In this document: in pieces, positions 1 to 10,307 of the stretch
Numbering within the stretch: the stretch's first letter is position 1
Layout: every line of letters begins with the position of its first letter
Source: Betaproteobacteria bacterium
GTDB taxonomy: Bacteria; Pseudomonadota; Gammaproteobacteria; Burkholderiales; Gallionellaceae
Assembly (NCBI GenBank): GCA_020055845.1
Contig: JAGVIV010000270.1
Location: forward strand, 1-32,353
DNA: 32,353 nt
Direction: 5' to 3'
The notes under the pieces: model-generated
Databases searched by the model: none
Told to the model about the DNA's origin: nothing
The model's input: the letters and a program-made list of their open reading frames with translations, nothing else
Translations under genes and position numbers: made by a program

Positions 1-19
1 AAAGTGGCGGGCTTTTTAT
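1..19 (+). terminator. Probable 3' half of a terminator cut by the window edge
   Basis: The first bases contain GCGGGCTTTTTAT, which looks like the right arm and U-tract of a Rho-independent terminator. Its left arm would lie before base 1. It would end a plus-strand gene outside the window and could also serve icd if bidirectional. The left arm cannot be seen, so this is inferred. Confidence 0.35.
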
Positions 20-36
20 CGGCCTGAATTAACAGA

Positions 37-2274
<2,238 letters not shown>

Positions 2275-2390
2275 TTAAGGAGGGCTGACTATTTCTTCGT
2301 ATACTTTATGCCTGTTGCCGGCTCTTTTCAGCGATGGCTCGGCAGCCAACGGATTATCCCGCTTGAAATTTCAAACTGTGAAAAAATAAA

Positions 2391-2933
2391 ATGAGCCGTA
2401 TCGTGCTGTTCAACAAACCTTATGGTGTGGTCTGTCAGTTCAGTCGTGACGGTTTGCATCCGACTTTGGCGGATTATATCGCTGTTCCCGACATTTATCC
2501 CGCAGGCCGCCTTGATACGGACAGCGAAGGCTTGTTGTTGCTCACGGATGACGGTGTCTTGCAGCATCGCATCACCGATCCTGCGCATAAATTAGCCAAG
2601 ACGTACTGGGTGCAGGTGGAGGGTGTGGCGAACGAAACCGCATTGGCGACATTGCGGCGCGGGGTGCAGCTTAAAGACGGGCTGACTCTGCCGGCACAGG
2701 CGCGTCTGATGCCGGAGCCGGAAATATTATGGCAGCGCACCCCGCCGGTGCGGGAGCGCAAGGCGATTCCCACGAGCTGGATAGAGCTGAGTATTCGCGA
2801 GGGCAAGAACCGCCAAGTGCGGCGAATGACCGCGGCGGTGGGGTATCCAACCTTGCGCCTTATCCGTTATGCCATCGGTGAATGGACATTGGATAACTTG
2901 CCCGTCGGGGGCTGGCGCGAGGACATTGTTTGA
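2391..2933 (+). CDS. rluE: 23S rRNA pseudouridine synthase, RluE-like (RsuA/RluB/E/F family)
   Basis: This 180-residue RNA-modifying enzyme isomerises a uridine to pseudouridine, probably U2457 of 23S rRNA if orthologous to E. coli RluE. The protein starts directly with the catalytic domain (IVLFNKPYGVVCQFS) and lacks the N-terminal S4 domain of RsuA and RluB, as RluE does. The catalytic-Asp motif GRLDTDSEGLLLLTDDG lies near residues 40–56. The block REGKNRQVRRMTAAVG, typical of the family, lies near residue 135. The ATG is preceded by an A-rich stretch with no clear Shine-Dalgarno. A promoter-like TATAAT follows the gene, so it is probably transcribed separately from fmdB. The exact uridine target is inferred from the family. 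Confidence 0.9.
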   Translation: MSRIVLFNKPYGVVCQFSRDGLHPTLADYIAVPDIYPAGRLDTDSEGLLLLTDDGVLQHRITDPAHKLAKTYWVQVEGVANETALATLRRGVQLKDGLTLPAQARLMPEPEILWQRTPPVRERKAIPTSWIELSIREGKNRQVRRMTAAVGYPTLRLIRYAIGEWTLDNLPVGGWREDIV

Positions 2934-2952
2934 GGTGGGTCTGGGGTATAAT
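2924..2952 (+). promoter_or_regulatory. Putative promoter of the fmdB–DUF502–aspS unit
   Basis: A perfect TATAAT at 2947–2952 has a weak -35 candidate (CATTGT) 17 bp upstream at 2924–2929. It lies 37 bp before the fmdB start and overlaps the end of the rluE-like gene. The -10 match is good and the -35 is poor. Confidence 0.5.
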
Positions 2953-2988
2953 GCGCGCCTTTTAGAAAACACCGATAGGAAGACTACT

Positions 2989-3234
2989 ATGCCTATTTAC
3001 GAATATCGTTGCAGCAGTTGCGGTATACAAAAAGATGTCATGCAGAAGTTCAGTGATCCGCTGCTGACAACTTGCCCTGAGTGCAAACAGGAGACTTTCA
3101 GCAAGCAACTGACCGCTGCGGGTTTTCAGCTCAAGGGTAATGGTTATTACGCCACCGACTTCAAGAATCCGCCTGCCCCGAAATGCGAGCCGTCCGCCTG
3201 CGCAGCCTGTCCTGCCATGAGTGGCAACACATGA
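2989..3234 (+). CDS. FmdB-family zinc ribbon protein
   Basis: This 81-residue regulatory-protein-like zinc ribbon has Cys8/Cys11 (RCSSCG) and Cys29/Cys32 (TCPEC), which form the expected four-Cys zinc knuckle. The N-terminus MPIYEYRCSSCG is diagnostic of the FmdB/CxxC_CxxC_SSSS family. The C-terminal tail carries three further cysteines (CEPSACAAC). The start at 2989 is supported by AGGA at 2977–2980 and by the family N-terminus; an upstream in-frame ATG at 2869 would only add sequence antisense in character. The stop overlaps the next ATG in an ATGA, which suggests translational coupling. The molecular role is not established. It is commonly found beside DUF502 and aspS in betaproteobacteria. 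Confidence 0.92.
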   Translation: MPIYEYRCSSCGIQKDVMQKFSDPLLTTCPECKQETFSKQLTAAGFQLKGNGYYATDFKNPPAPKCEPSACAACPAMSGNT

Positions 3235-3845
3235 AAAAATATCTGCTGACGGGTTTGTTGGTATGGGTTCCGCTCGGTATTACGATCTGGGTGTTGAATC
3301 TGACTATCGGCACGATGGATCAATCGCTGAAGCTGTTGCCCGAGGCTTGGCGTGTTCCCGGCTTGGGTGTGCTGCTCACGTTGGCTATCGTATTGTCTAC
3401 CGGCTTGCTGGCGCGCAACGTGTTGGGTCAGCGTTTGCTGGATATGTGGAACGCGATCCTGCAGCGTATCCCCGTGGTCAACAGCATTTACAACAGCGTC
3501 AAACAAGTCAGCGATACGCTGTTGTCGGAAAACGGCAACGGTTTCGGCAAGGTGCTGCTGGTGCGATATCCGCATCCACAGGCTTGGTCGCTGGCGTTCC
3601 AAACCACGATTCCCGGCGAAGTATCGCGCGGCCTGGACGAGGAGCACATCGCTGTATTTATCCCGACAACCCCCAGCCCGGTGAACGGATTTTATTTCTT
3701 TGTGCGCAAGGCCGACACAATCGAGTTGGATATCAAGGTCGATGTGGCCTTCAAATCCATCATTTCGATGGGTGTGGTCGCATCCCCGGAAGATGCCGCC
3801 TCAAAACTGGAAGACGCGGCTGCCAAGCTGGCCGCCAAGCAGTAA
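3231..3845 (+). CDS. DUF502 family inner-membrane protein
   Basis: This 204-residue protein has two predicted membrane segments, near residues 4–24 (LLTGLLVWVPLGITIWVLNL) and 43–63 (VPGLGVLLTLAIVLSTGLLA). A soluble domain follows with the family-typical IPVVNSIYNSVKQV and FIPTTPSPVNGFYFFV blocks. The start is the ATG inside the ATGA overlap with fmdB. The C-terminal tail is Ala/Lys-rich. The function is unknown. The gene neighbours FmdB and aspS in what looks like one transcription unit. Confidence 0.92.
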   Translation: MKKYLLTGLLVWVPLGITIWVLNLTIGTMDQSLKLLPEAWRVPGLGVLLTLAIVLSTGLLARNVLGQRLLDMWNAILQRIPVVNSIYNSVKQVSDTLLSENGNGFGKVLLVRYPHPQAWSLAFQTTIPGEVSRGLDEEHIAVFIPTTPSPVNGFYFFVRKADTIELDIKVDVAFKSIISMGVVASPEDAASKLEDAAAKLAAKQ

Positions 3846-3885
3846 TTTTTTGACTTAACTCCAACTGAACTGAATAGATTTAATT

Positions 3886-5682
3886 ATGCGAACTCATTAT
3901 TGCGGACAACTTAACGCTTCCCATCTGGATCAAACCGTCAGCCTGTGCGGCTGGGCGCATCGCCGTCGCGACCACGGCGGCGTGATTTTCATCGACTTGC
4001 GCGACCGCGAAGGTCTGGCCCAGGTGGTGTGCGATCCCGACCGTGCAGACATGTTCAAGCTGGCCGAATCGGTGCGTAATGAATTCGTGTTGCGCATCAC
4101 CGGCAAGGTGCGTCGCCGTCCGGCAGGCACTAGCAACACCAACATCGGTAGCGGCGAGATCGAAATTCTGTGCCACGAAATCGAAGTGCTGAATGCGGCC
4201 GTGACACCTCCGTTCCAGTTGGACGACGAGAATCTGTCCGAGAATGTGCGCCTGACCCATCGCGTGATTGACCTGCGCCGCCCGCAAATGCAAAAGAACA
4301 TGATGCTGCGTTACAAAACTGCGCGCGCGTTCCGCCGCTTCTTGGACGACAAAGGTTTTATCGACATCGAAACCCCGATGCTCACCAAGTCCACACCGGA
4401 AGGCGCACGCGATTACCTCGTGCCTTCGCGCGTGCATGCGGGCGAGTTTTTCGCGCTGCCCCAGTCGCCGCAGTTGTTCAAGCAGATGCTGATGGTGGCG
4501 GGCTTCGACCGTTACTATCAGATCACCAAATGCTTCCGCGACGAAGACCTGCGCGCCGACCGCCAGCCCGAATTTACCCAAGTGGATATCGAGACTTCGT
4601 TCTTGAGTGAAGAGCAGATCATGAATCTCACCGAAGAGATGATCCGCACCGTGTTCAAGGAAACGCTGGATGTCACGCTGCCGAACCCGTTCCCGCGCAT
4701 GACTTACGCCGAAGCGATGAACCGTTTCGGTTCGGACAAGCCCGACCTGCGCGTGACGCTGGAAATCACCGATGTCACCGATGCGGTGAAAGATGTGGCG
4801 TTCAAGGTGTTTGCCGGAGTGGCCAATTCCGACAACGGTCGCGTGGCGGCTTTGCGCGTGCCGAACGGCGGCGCATTCTCGCGCGGAGAAATCGACGACT
4901 ACACCAAGTTCGTCGGCATCTACGGCGCGAAGGGCTTGGCTTACATCAAGGTCAACGACATCACCAAGCTGAACGAAGAAGGTCTGCAATCGCCTATCGT
5001 TAAGAATCTGCACGAAGCCGCGCTGAAGACCATCATCGCCCGTACCGGCGCGCAAAACGGCGACATCATTTTCTTCGGTGCGGACAAGGCCAAAATCGTC
5101 AACGACGCGCTCGGTGCATTGCGCAGCAAGATCGGCCACGAGAAGGGCTACACCAACGGCAAGGCGTGGGAGCCGCTGTGGGTGGTGGACTTCCCCATGT
5201 TCGAATACGACGACGAAGCCAAGCGCTGGAACGCCTGCCACCATCCGTTCACTTCGCCAAAAGACGAACATTTGCAATTCCTCGAAACCGATCCGGGCAA
5301 GTGCCTGGCCAAGGCTTACGACCTCGCTTTGAACGGCTGGGAAATTGGCGGCGGCTCGGTGCGTATCCACAAAGAAGAAGTGCAGAGCCAAGTGTTCCGC
5401 GCGCTCAACATCGGCGCGGAAGAAGCGCAACTTAAGTTCGGCTTCCTGCTCGACGCGCTGCAATATGGCGCGCCACCGCATGGCGGTTTGGCCTTCGGTC
5501 TGGATCGCATCGTCACCATGATGACCGGTGCCGAATCCATCCGCGACGTGATCGCTTTCCCCAAGACCCAGCGCGCGCAATGTCTGTTGACGCAAGCGCC
5601 GTCTGCGGTGGACGAGAAGCAACTGCGCGAACTGCATATCCGTTTGCGTCAGCCTGCGCCGACTGAGGCTGCCAAGGAATAA
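3886..5682 (+). CDS. aspS: Aspartyl-tRNA synthetase
   Basis: This 598-residue class II synthetase charges tRNA-Asp with aspartate. The N-terminal OB-fold anticodon-binding domain opens with [10 protein letters not shown] and [19 protein letters not shown]. Class II motif 2 is visible as the [18 protein letters not shown] block near residue 217. Motif 3 ([16 protein letters not shown]) lies near residue 530. The length and the GAD insertion domain fit the bacterial type. Many betaproteobacteria lacking AsnRS use a non-discriminating AspRS with GatCAB. I cannot tell from sequence alone whether this one also charges tRNA-Asn. It follows DUF502 by 40 bp, and its stop is one base from the ribonuclease start. 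Confidence 0.98.
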   Translation: MRTHYCGQLNASHLDQTVSLCGWAHRRRDHGGVIFIDLRDREGLAQVVCDPDRADMFKLAESVRNEFVLRITGKVRRRPAGTSNTNIGSGEIEILCHEIEVLNAAVTPPFQLDDENLSENVRLTHRVIDLRRPQMQKNMMLRYKTARAFRRFLDDKGFIDIETPMLTKSTPEGARDYLVPSRVHAGEFFALPQSPQLFKQMLMVAGFDRYYQITKCFRDEDLRADRQPEFTQVDIETSFLSEEQIMNLTEEMIRTVFKETLDVTLPNPFPRMTYAEAMNRFGSDKPDLRVTLEITDVTDAVKDVAFKVFAGVANSDNGRVAALRVPNGGAFSRGEIDDYTKFVGIYGAKGLAYIKVNDITKLNEEGLQSPIVKNLHEAALKTIIARTGAQNGDIIFFGADKAKIVNDALGALRSKIGHEKGYTNGKAWEPLWVVDFPMFEYDDEAKRWNACHHPFTSPKDEHLQFLETDPGKCLAKAYDLALNGWEIGGGSVRIHKEEVQSQVFRALNIGAEEAQLKFGFLLDALQYGAPPHGGLAFGLDRIVTMMTGAESIRDVIAFPKTQRAQCLLTQAPSAVDEKQLRELHIRLRQPAPTEAAKE

Positions 5683-5683
5683 G

Positions 5684-6061
5684 ATGCAGCTCAGGACTCA
5701 AGCACGGTGGTGGCTGTTTGTCGGCTTGCTGCTGTGCTTGCCGTTTGCACAGGCGCGAGGTCATCATTCCCACGATGACGCGGCCATTTCAATTGTCTCC
5801 CTCTCCGGTTTGCCTGTTGAAGCCCGCGACACTTTTCGGCTCATCAAACAAGGTGGTCCCTTTCCTTATTCGCGTGACGGCATCGTGTTCGGCAACCGCG
5901 AACACCAGTTGCCGCAGCAGCCGCGCGGCTACTACCACGAGTACACGGTGAAAACGCCGGGTGCGCATAATCGCGGCGCGCGGCGTATTGTTTGCGGCAT
6001 CGTTCCCGAGTGCTATTACACGGGCGATCATTACCAGACTTTTCAACGCATCAGGGAGTGA
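5684..6061 (+). CDS. Secreted guanyl-specific ribonuclease, RNase Sa/barnase family
   Basis: This 125-residue protein has a Sec signal peptide (hydrophobic core LFVGLLLCLP, likely cleavage after FAQA near residue 24) and a mature domain of about 100 residues. The domain aligns along its length with Streptomyces RNase Sa as I recall that sequence. The catalytic set is present: Glu86 in YYHEYTV, Arg97 and Arg101 in NRGARRI, and His116 in TGDHY. Such enzymes cleave single-stranded RNA 3' of guanosine. The two cysteines of the RNase Sa disulfide are missing; Cys104 and Cys110 flank a loop instead. The start lies one base after the aspS stop, with AAGGA inside the end of aspS. The barstar-like gene follows after 3 bp and is the expected inhibitor. 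Confidence 0.9.
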   Translation: MQLRTQARWWLFVGLLLCLPFAQARGHHSHDDAAISIVSLSGLPVEARDTFRLIKQGGPFPYSRDGIVFGNREHQLPQQPRGYYHEYTVKTPGAHNRGARRIVCGIVPECYYTGDHYQTFQRIRE

Positions 6062-6064
6062 GCC

Positions 6065-6457
6065 ATGAGTGATCTATGTGAACGCTTGCAGGATGCGAAC
6101 GAAGCAGGGACGTATCGTTTGAGTTGTCCGCTCGCGGTATTGGAAGCAAACGTGGCATTGTCCGGGATGCTGCTGATTGATGTCGATATGGCGGCGGTGC
6201 ACAGCAAAGGCGAGTTTCTCGCGGCTATGGCGCAAGCGTTGCGCGCGCCGGACTGGTTCGGCCTTAACTGGGATGCCTTGGCCGATGTATTGGGCGATTT
6301 GTCCTGGCTGCCCGCTGGCGGATATGTGCTGTTGTTGCACGGCGATGAGCGACTCGGCCTGAACGATGCCGACTACGCCATCGTGAACGATATGTTCAGC
6401 GAGGCGGTGAGCTATTGGAAGTCGCAGGGGAAACCGTTTTGGGTGTTTTTTACCTAA
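6065..6457 (+). CDS. Barstar-family ribonuclease inhibitor
   Basis: This 130-residue cytosolic protein matches the barstar family. The signature DWFGLNWDALADVLGDL lies near residues 63–79, with Asp70 and Asp74 at positions equivalent to the barnase-binding aspartates. It has no signal peptide, as expected for an intracellular antidote that neutralises the RNase before export. It starts 3 bp after the RNase stop with a strong AGGGAG at 6053–6058, six bases before the ATG, so the pair is very probably co-translated. The N-terminal 30 residues are less conserved and may be an extension. The cognate pairing is inferred from adjacency and family. Confidence 0.9.
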   Translation: MSDLCERLQDANEAGTYRLSCPLAVLEANVALSGMLLIDVDMAAVHSKGEFLAAMAQALRAPDWFGLNWDALADVLGDLSWLPAGGYVLLLHGDERLGLNDADYAIVNDMFSEAVSYWKSQGKPFWVFFT

Positions 6458-6519
6458 TGGGCATTTCAATGTTGTTGTATAGATAATGACTTCATCATGC
6501 CCGTTTCCCTCTCCTCAAT

Positions 6520-6541
6520 CCTCTCCCGCAAGCGGGCGAGG
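6520..6541. repeat. GC-rich imperfect hairpin repeat between barstar and nudB
   Basis: CCTCTCCCGC, AA and GCGGGCGAGG form a hairpin with one mismatch. Its core (6522–6540) recurs at 25211–25229 with one base change. It looks like a dispersed intergenic palindrome. Its right end supplies GAGGAGG, a Shine-Dalgarno-like stretch. Confidence 0.6.
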
Positions 6542-6565
6542 AGGTAAACGAATCATGCGAATTTT

Positions 6566-7018
6566 ATGTTAGTCGCGTATAAACAGCCTGTTTCGGCGCT
6601 GGTGGTGATTTATACCGCCGCACTTGATGTGCTGCTGCTGGAACGTGCGGATCATCCTGATGCATGGCAGTCAGTCACCGGCAGCCGTGAGGGCGAAGAG
6701 GCTTTGCGCGAAACCGCGATCCGAGAAGTCGGCGAAGAGACCGGTCTGGATGCGACGCATTATGTGCTGAATGACTGGCTTGAACAGAATGTGTACGACA
6801 TCTATCCCCAGTGGCGGCACCGTTACCCGCCAGGTATCACGCAGAACACTGAGCATGTTTTTAGTTTGCAACTGCCGCAACAAGTTGCAGTGCAGCTCTC
6901 GCCGCGCGAGCATTTGTGCTACCGGTGGCTGTCTTGGCGCGAGGCGGCGGAAAAGGTTTTTTCGCCGAGCAACCGTGCGGCAATCCTTGAACTACCCAAA
7001 AGAGTACGTCATGTCTGA
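6566..7018 (+). CDS. nudB: Dihydroneopterin triphosphate diphosphatase (Nudix)
   Basis: This 150-residue Nudix hydrolase is expected to remove pyrophosphate from dihydroneopterin triphosphate in folate synthesis. The Nudix box fits the consensus exactly: Gly39, Glu45, Arg53-Glu54, Glu57-Glu58 and Gly60. The N-terminus ([17 protein letters not shown]) and the stretch [19 protein letters not shown] are NudB-like. Association with aspS is common in proteobacteria. The only good ribosome site (GAGGAGG, 6539–6545) is about 20 bases before this ATG. It is ideally spaced for a five-codon ORF at 6555 that overlaps the nudB start. The end overlaps nadA by 8 bp. Confidence 0.9.
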   Translation: MLVAYKQPVSALVVIYTAALDVLLLERADHPDAWQSVTGSREGEEALRETAIREVGEETGLDATHYVLNDWLEQNVYDIYPQWRHRYPPGITQNTEHVFSLQLPQQVAVQLSPREHLCYRWLSWREAAEKVFSPSNRAAILELPKRVRHV

Positions 7019-8108
7019 ACAACAAATTTCCATTGCTTATGATCACCCCGACACCGCGCAAACCAGTTGCAGCACGGCGCACGCCTGGGCAAAGAAGCCG
7101 CGCGAACCCGAACCCGCCGAAAAAGCCGAACTCATTGCGCGCATCAAGCGCATGCTCAAGGAGCAGGATGCGGTGCTGGTGTCGCACTACTACGTGCATC
7201 CCGACTTGCAGGATTTGGCCGAGGCGACGGGCGGCATCGTGTCCGATTCGCTCGATATGGCCGACTTCAGCCACCGCCACCCTGCCAAAACCATCGTGGT
7301 GGCGGGCGTGCGTTTTATGGGCGAGACGGCAAAAATATTGAATCCCGAAAAGCGCGTGTTGATGCCCGACCTCGAGGCGGAATGTTCGCTCGACCTAGGC
7401 TGTCCGATAGATGAGTTCGCCGCCTTCTGTGACGCGCATCCAGATCGCACTGTGGTGGTATATGCCAATACCAGCGCGGCCGTGAAGGCGCGTGCCGACT
7501 GGATGGTGACCAGTTCCATTGCCTTGCCGGTGGTGAAACGTTTGCACGAGCAGGGCAAGAAAATTTTGTGGGCACCCGACCGCCATCTGGGCGGTTATGT
7601 GCAGGAACAGACCGGTGCGGATATGTTGTTGTGGCAAGGTTCGTGCATTGTGCATGACGAATACAAGGCCAAAGAATTGCAGGAAATGAAAGCGCAGCAT
7701 TCGGGCGCGTTGGTGCTGGTGCATCCCGAGTCTCCGCGTGCCGTGGTACAGCAGGCCGACGTGGTCGGCTCCACCTCGCAGCTTATCAAGGCGGCCCAAA
7801 CCTCCGGCGCGAATAAATTTATCGTGGCTACCGACAACGGTATTCTGCACAAGATGCGCACGCTGTGCCCGGATAAGATTTTTCTCGAAGCGCCCACGGC
7901 GGGAAGCGGCGCAAACTGCAGCAGTTGCAGTCACTGCCCGTGGATGGCGATGAACGGCTTGCTCAATCTGGCGGAGGTGTTGGAAAGCGGGAAGAACGAG
8001 ATTCGCGTTGATCCGCTCATCATCGAGCATGCGGTGTTGCCGATCCGGCGCATGCTGGATTTTGCCCGCCGGGAGAACATGCCCAGCCGTAATTTGGGCA
8101 ATGCTTGA
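7011..8108 (+). CDS. nadA: Quinolinate synthase
   Basis: This 365-residue enzyme condenses iminoaspartate with dihydroxyacetone phosphate to quinolinate, the second step of de novo NAD synthesis. The 4Fe-4S ligands are present at Cys125 (AECSLDLGC), Cys212 (QGSCIVHDE) and Cys309. The last lies in a CxxCxxC triplet (Cys303/306/309), exactly 12 residues offset from the E. coli positions as I recall them. The [13 protein letters not shown] block near residue 59 is also typical. The start at 7011 fits the family N-terminus and gives an 8-bp overlap with nudB; longer in-frame starts would lie deep inside nudB. No nadB or nadC is present here. Confidence 0.97.
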   Translation: MSEQQISIAYDHPDTAQTSCSTAHAWAKKPREPEPAEKAELIARIKRMLKEQDAVLVSHYYVHPDLQDLAEATGGIVSDSLDMADFSHRHPAKTIVVAGVRFMGETAKILNPEKRVLMPDLEAECSLDLGCPIDEFAAFCDAHPDRTVVVYANTSAAVKARADWMVTSSIALPVVKRLHEQGKKILWAPDRHLGGYVQEQTGADMLLWQGSCIVHDEYKAKELQEMKAQHSGALVLVHPESPRAVVQQADVVGSTSQLIKAAQTSGANKFIVATDNGILHKMRTLCPDKIFLEAPTAGSGANCSSCSHCPWMAMNGLLNLAEVLESGKNEIRVDPLIIEHAVLPIRRMLDFARRENMPSRNLGNA

Positions 8109-8260
8109 GTGTGGTTTTGTTTGAAAAAATATTTTTCGTGTGTCGTTATATAGGCAGCCAAACAGGTTGTGAGCGGGCGCTGCATAGGGTAGATTTCGCG
8201 GCTGAACGGCGCTGATCCGCCCTGTGTGGATTTCATATTTATTGATTGAAGGAGACTGGA

Positions 8261-8866
8261 ATGTTGAGCAAAAAAACTTGGGCTGTGATGTTGGCTGCTG
8301 TGGCGGTATTGATGATGAGCGGTTGTGCCACGGACGTTAAACGTATGGGAATCGAGGAAGTAAAGGATCTGTCCGGCAATTGGAACGATACCGATTCGCG
8401 GCTGGTGTCCGATGAAATGATCAAAGACTCGCTTTCCGGTGCCTGGATAGACCGCCACGAGCAAAAGAACAACAATAAAGCCCCTGCGGTAATTGTCGGA
8501 AATATCCGTAATCTTTCGCATGAGCATATCAATACCCGCACTTTTATTGCCGATCTTGAGCGCGCGTATGTCAATTCAGGTCGCATCGATGTGGTCGCAT
8601 CCAAAGCAGAACGCGACGGGATACGCGAAGAGCGCGCGGACATGGATCTCAATGCGAGTGAAGAAAGCCGCAAAGAGATGGGAAAAGAAACCGGTGCGGA
8701 TTACATGCTGATCGGCTCTATCAATAGCATCATCGATGCATCGGGCGGCGAACAGATCCGTTTCTATCAAGTGGACCTTACGCTGGTTAGTATCCTGGAC
8801 AATCGCAAAGTCTGGACAGGCCAGAAAAAGCTCAAAAAAGACGTGAAAGAAGCGAAGTTCCGCTGA
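8261..8866 (+). CDS. LpoB-like outer-membrane lipoprotein (penicillin-binding protein activator family)
   Basis: This 201-residue protein has a lipoprotein signal with the Cys at residue 22 (MMSGCATD). The residue after Cys is Ala, so outer-membrane sorting is likely. The soluble domain (VIVGNIRNLSHEHINTRTF, TGADYMLIGSINSI, VDLTLVSILDNRKVW) resembles the LpoB/COG3417 family, whose E. coli member activates PBP1B. The ATG at 8261 is chosen over an upstream TTG at 8246 because AAGGAG (8249–8254) sits 6 bp before the ATG. It is the first of three consecutive exported proteins and is preceded by a 152-bp gap. The partner PBP is not visible here, and divergent LpoB homologues may have other roles. 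Confidence 0.82.
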   Translation: MLSKKTWAVMLAAVAVLMMSGCATDVKRMGIEEVKDLSGNWNDTDSRLVSDEMIKDSLSGAWIDRHEQKNNNKAPAVIVGNIRNLSHEHINTRTFIADLERAYVNSGRIDVVASKAERDGIREERADMDLNASEESRKEMGKETGADYMLIGSINSIIDASGGEQIRFYQVDLTLVSILDNRKVWTGQKKLKKDVKEAKFR

Positions 8867-8940
8867 GTTCGGACGGACTGTCGTGTGCTCGGGACGAATA
8901 TTGTCGGTGAGGATTGCGGTTTAAAAATCAGGGGTAAGCA

Positions 8941-10254
8941 ATGAAAGTTGCATTTAGAAGTGCCAGCAAAAGACGTTTGTCGCGAGTGTTGTTAGGTGTG
9001 AGTGTTGCGGTGGCGGTTTTGTCGCTGCCGGGCTGCGCCACATACAGCGCAAGTTTTGCCAAAGTGGAAAGCGCCGCTGCCAATCGTGACTTGAAGGAGG
9101 CAATTAAGTCCCTCGATGAACTCAAGCTGAGCGGCCCGGATGAATTGCTGCACCACCTCAACAAGGGGACGTTGCTGAGTCTGCAAGGGGATTACGCCGA
9201 GTCAAACAGGCATTTCGATGCGGCGAAGAGTCTGATGGAGACGCTCAATGCAATCAGTGTCACCGAGCAGACCGCATCGGTCATTTCGAACGATACCGTG
9301 AAGGCGTACGAAGGCTTGCCCAGCGAGCAATTGATGATCTATTCCTTCGAGGCGCTCAACTATCTGCAACTGGGTAACATTGATGACGCGGCAGTCGAGG
9401 CGCGCCAGTTCGATGTCAAACAAGGCCTCATTGCCGAAAAAAACAAGGGTGCAAATTACCTCTCGGGTGCTTTCGTGCGTTATCTGAACGGTATGGTGTA
9501 CGAGGCGGCCGGGGAGCGCGGCGATGCGGTGATAGAGATGCGCAAAGCGTTGGAGGGATACAAGGCGCAGGACTCCGCTTTTCCCGTTCCGCAAAAGTTG
9601 CGCGAAGATATGGCCCGGCTCGCCGCTGGCAAGCCGGCTGTGAGCGAGGTGGTGCTGATCCTGCACAACGGTTTGGGCGCTTCGGTGGATGAGAACAATA
9701 TCCGTGTGGCGAATCCTTTTTATGATCCGCGCAAGACGGGAGATATCGCCATGTTGAGCCTGGCCGTTCCAAAATTCGTCAAACGCTCTTTGCCTGTGGA
9801 TCATGTGGTGTTGAGCAGTGGGTCGAATTCTGCCACTTCTGAAGTGGTTGAGGATGTGAATGGCATTGCCGAAAAAAGTTTCAATGACCGCATGCCCGCA
9901 ATCATTGCGCGGGGCGCCGTCAGAATGGTGGCAAAAAATGTCGCGGCACAGGAAGCCAAAAAGCGGATGCAGGATAATCCCTATGCGGCGCTGTTGAATG
10001 TGGTGACTGATGTGGCTACCAATGTTTCGGAAAGAGCGGATACTCGCTCCTGGTCGTTGTTGCCGGGGAATATCCAAATGGCGCGTTTGGCTTTGCCGGA
10101 GGGTCGGCATGATTTGACTGCGACTTATTACGGCAGTTACGGAAATATCGTCGGCGTGCGCGAATTCAAGGGGGTGGAGCTTAAGTCAGGACACAAAGTT
10201 TTCGTGTCGGATTATTATTTGAATCCACCTGCCGCGCCCAAGGCGGCCAATTGA
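8941..10254 (+). CDS. COG3014-like lipoprotein of unknown function
   Basis: This 437-residue exported lipoprotein has a long basic n-region, a hydrophobic core and lipobox LPGC with Cys32. Residues 40–230 look alpha-helical and TPR-like (repeated short helices such as DELLHHLNKGTLLSLQGDY and SFEALNYLQLGNIDDAAVEA). A predicted beta-rich C-terminal half includes LPVDHVVLSSGS, PGNIQMARLALPEGRHDL and a final HKVFVSDYYLNPP. This pattern fits the uncharacterised COG3014 family. It lies 74 bp after the LpoB-like gene and 53 bp before the LPP20-like gene. The trio is probably co-transcribed. No enzymatic motif is seen. Confidence 0.75.
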   Translation: MKVAFRSASKRRLSRVLLGVSVAVAVLSLPGCATYSASFAKVESAAANRDLKEAIKSLDELKLSGPDELLHHLNKGTLLSLQGDYAESNRHFDAAKSLMETLNAISVTEQTASVISNDTVKAYEGLPSEQLMIYSFEALNYLQLGNIDDAAVEARQFDVKQGLIAEKNKGANYLSGAFVRYLNGMVYEAAGERGDAVIEMRKALEGYKAQDSAFPVPQKLREDMARLAAGKPAVSEVVLILHNGLGASVDENNIRVANPFYDPRKTGDIAMLSLAVPKFVKRSLPVDHVVLSSGSNSATSEVVEDVNGIAEKSFNDRMPAIIARGAVRMVAKNVAAQEAKKRMQDNPYAALLNVVTDVATNVSERADTRSWSLLPGNIQMARLALPEGRHDLTATYYGSYGNIVGVREFKGVELKSGHKVFVSDYYLNPPAAPKAAN

Positions 10255-10307
10255 CCGTGAGCAACACGGCACCCGTTTCTTTGCATAGAGAGTTCATGGA
10301 GATAAAA

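Noticed and set aside
3880-5637. 585-codon minus-strand open frame opposite aspS
   Set aside because: It mirrors the aspS coding frame, is rich in His/Arg/Gln typical of antisense reading, and shows no family motifs. AspS is unmistakable.
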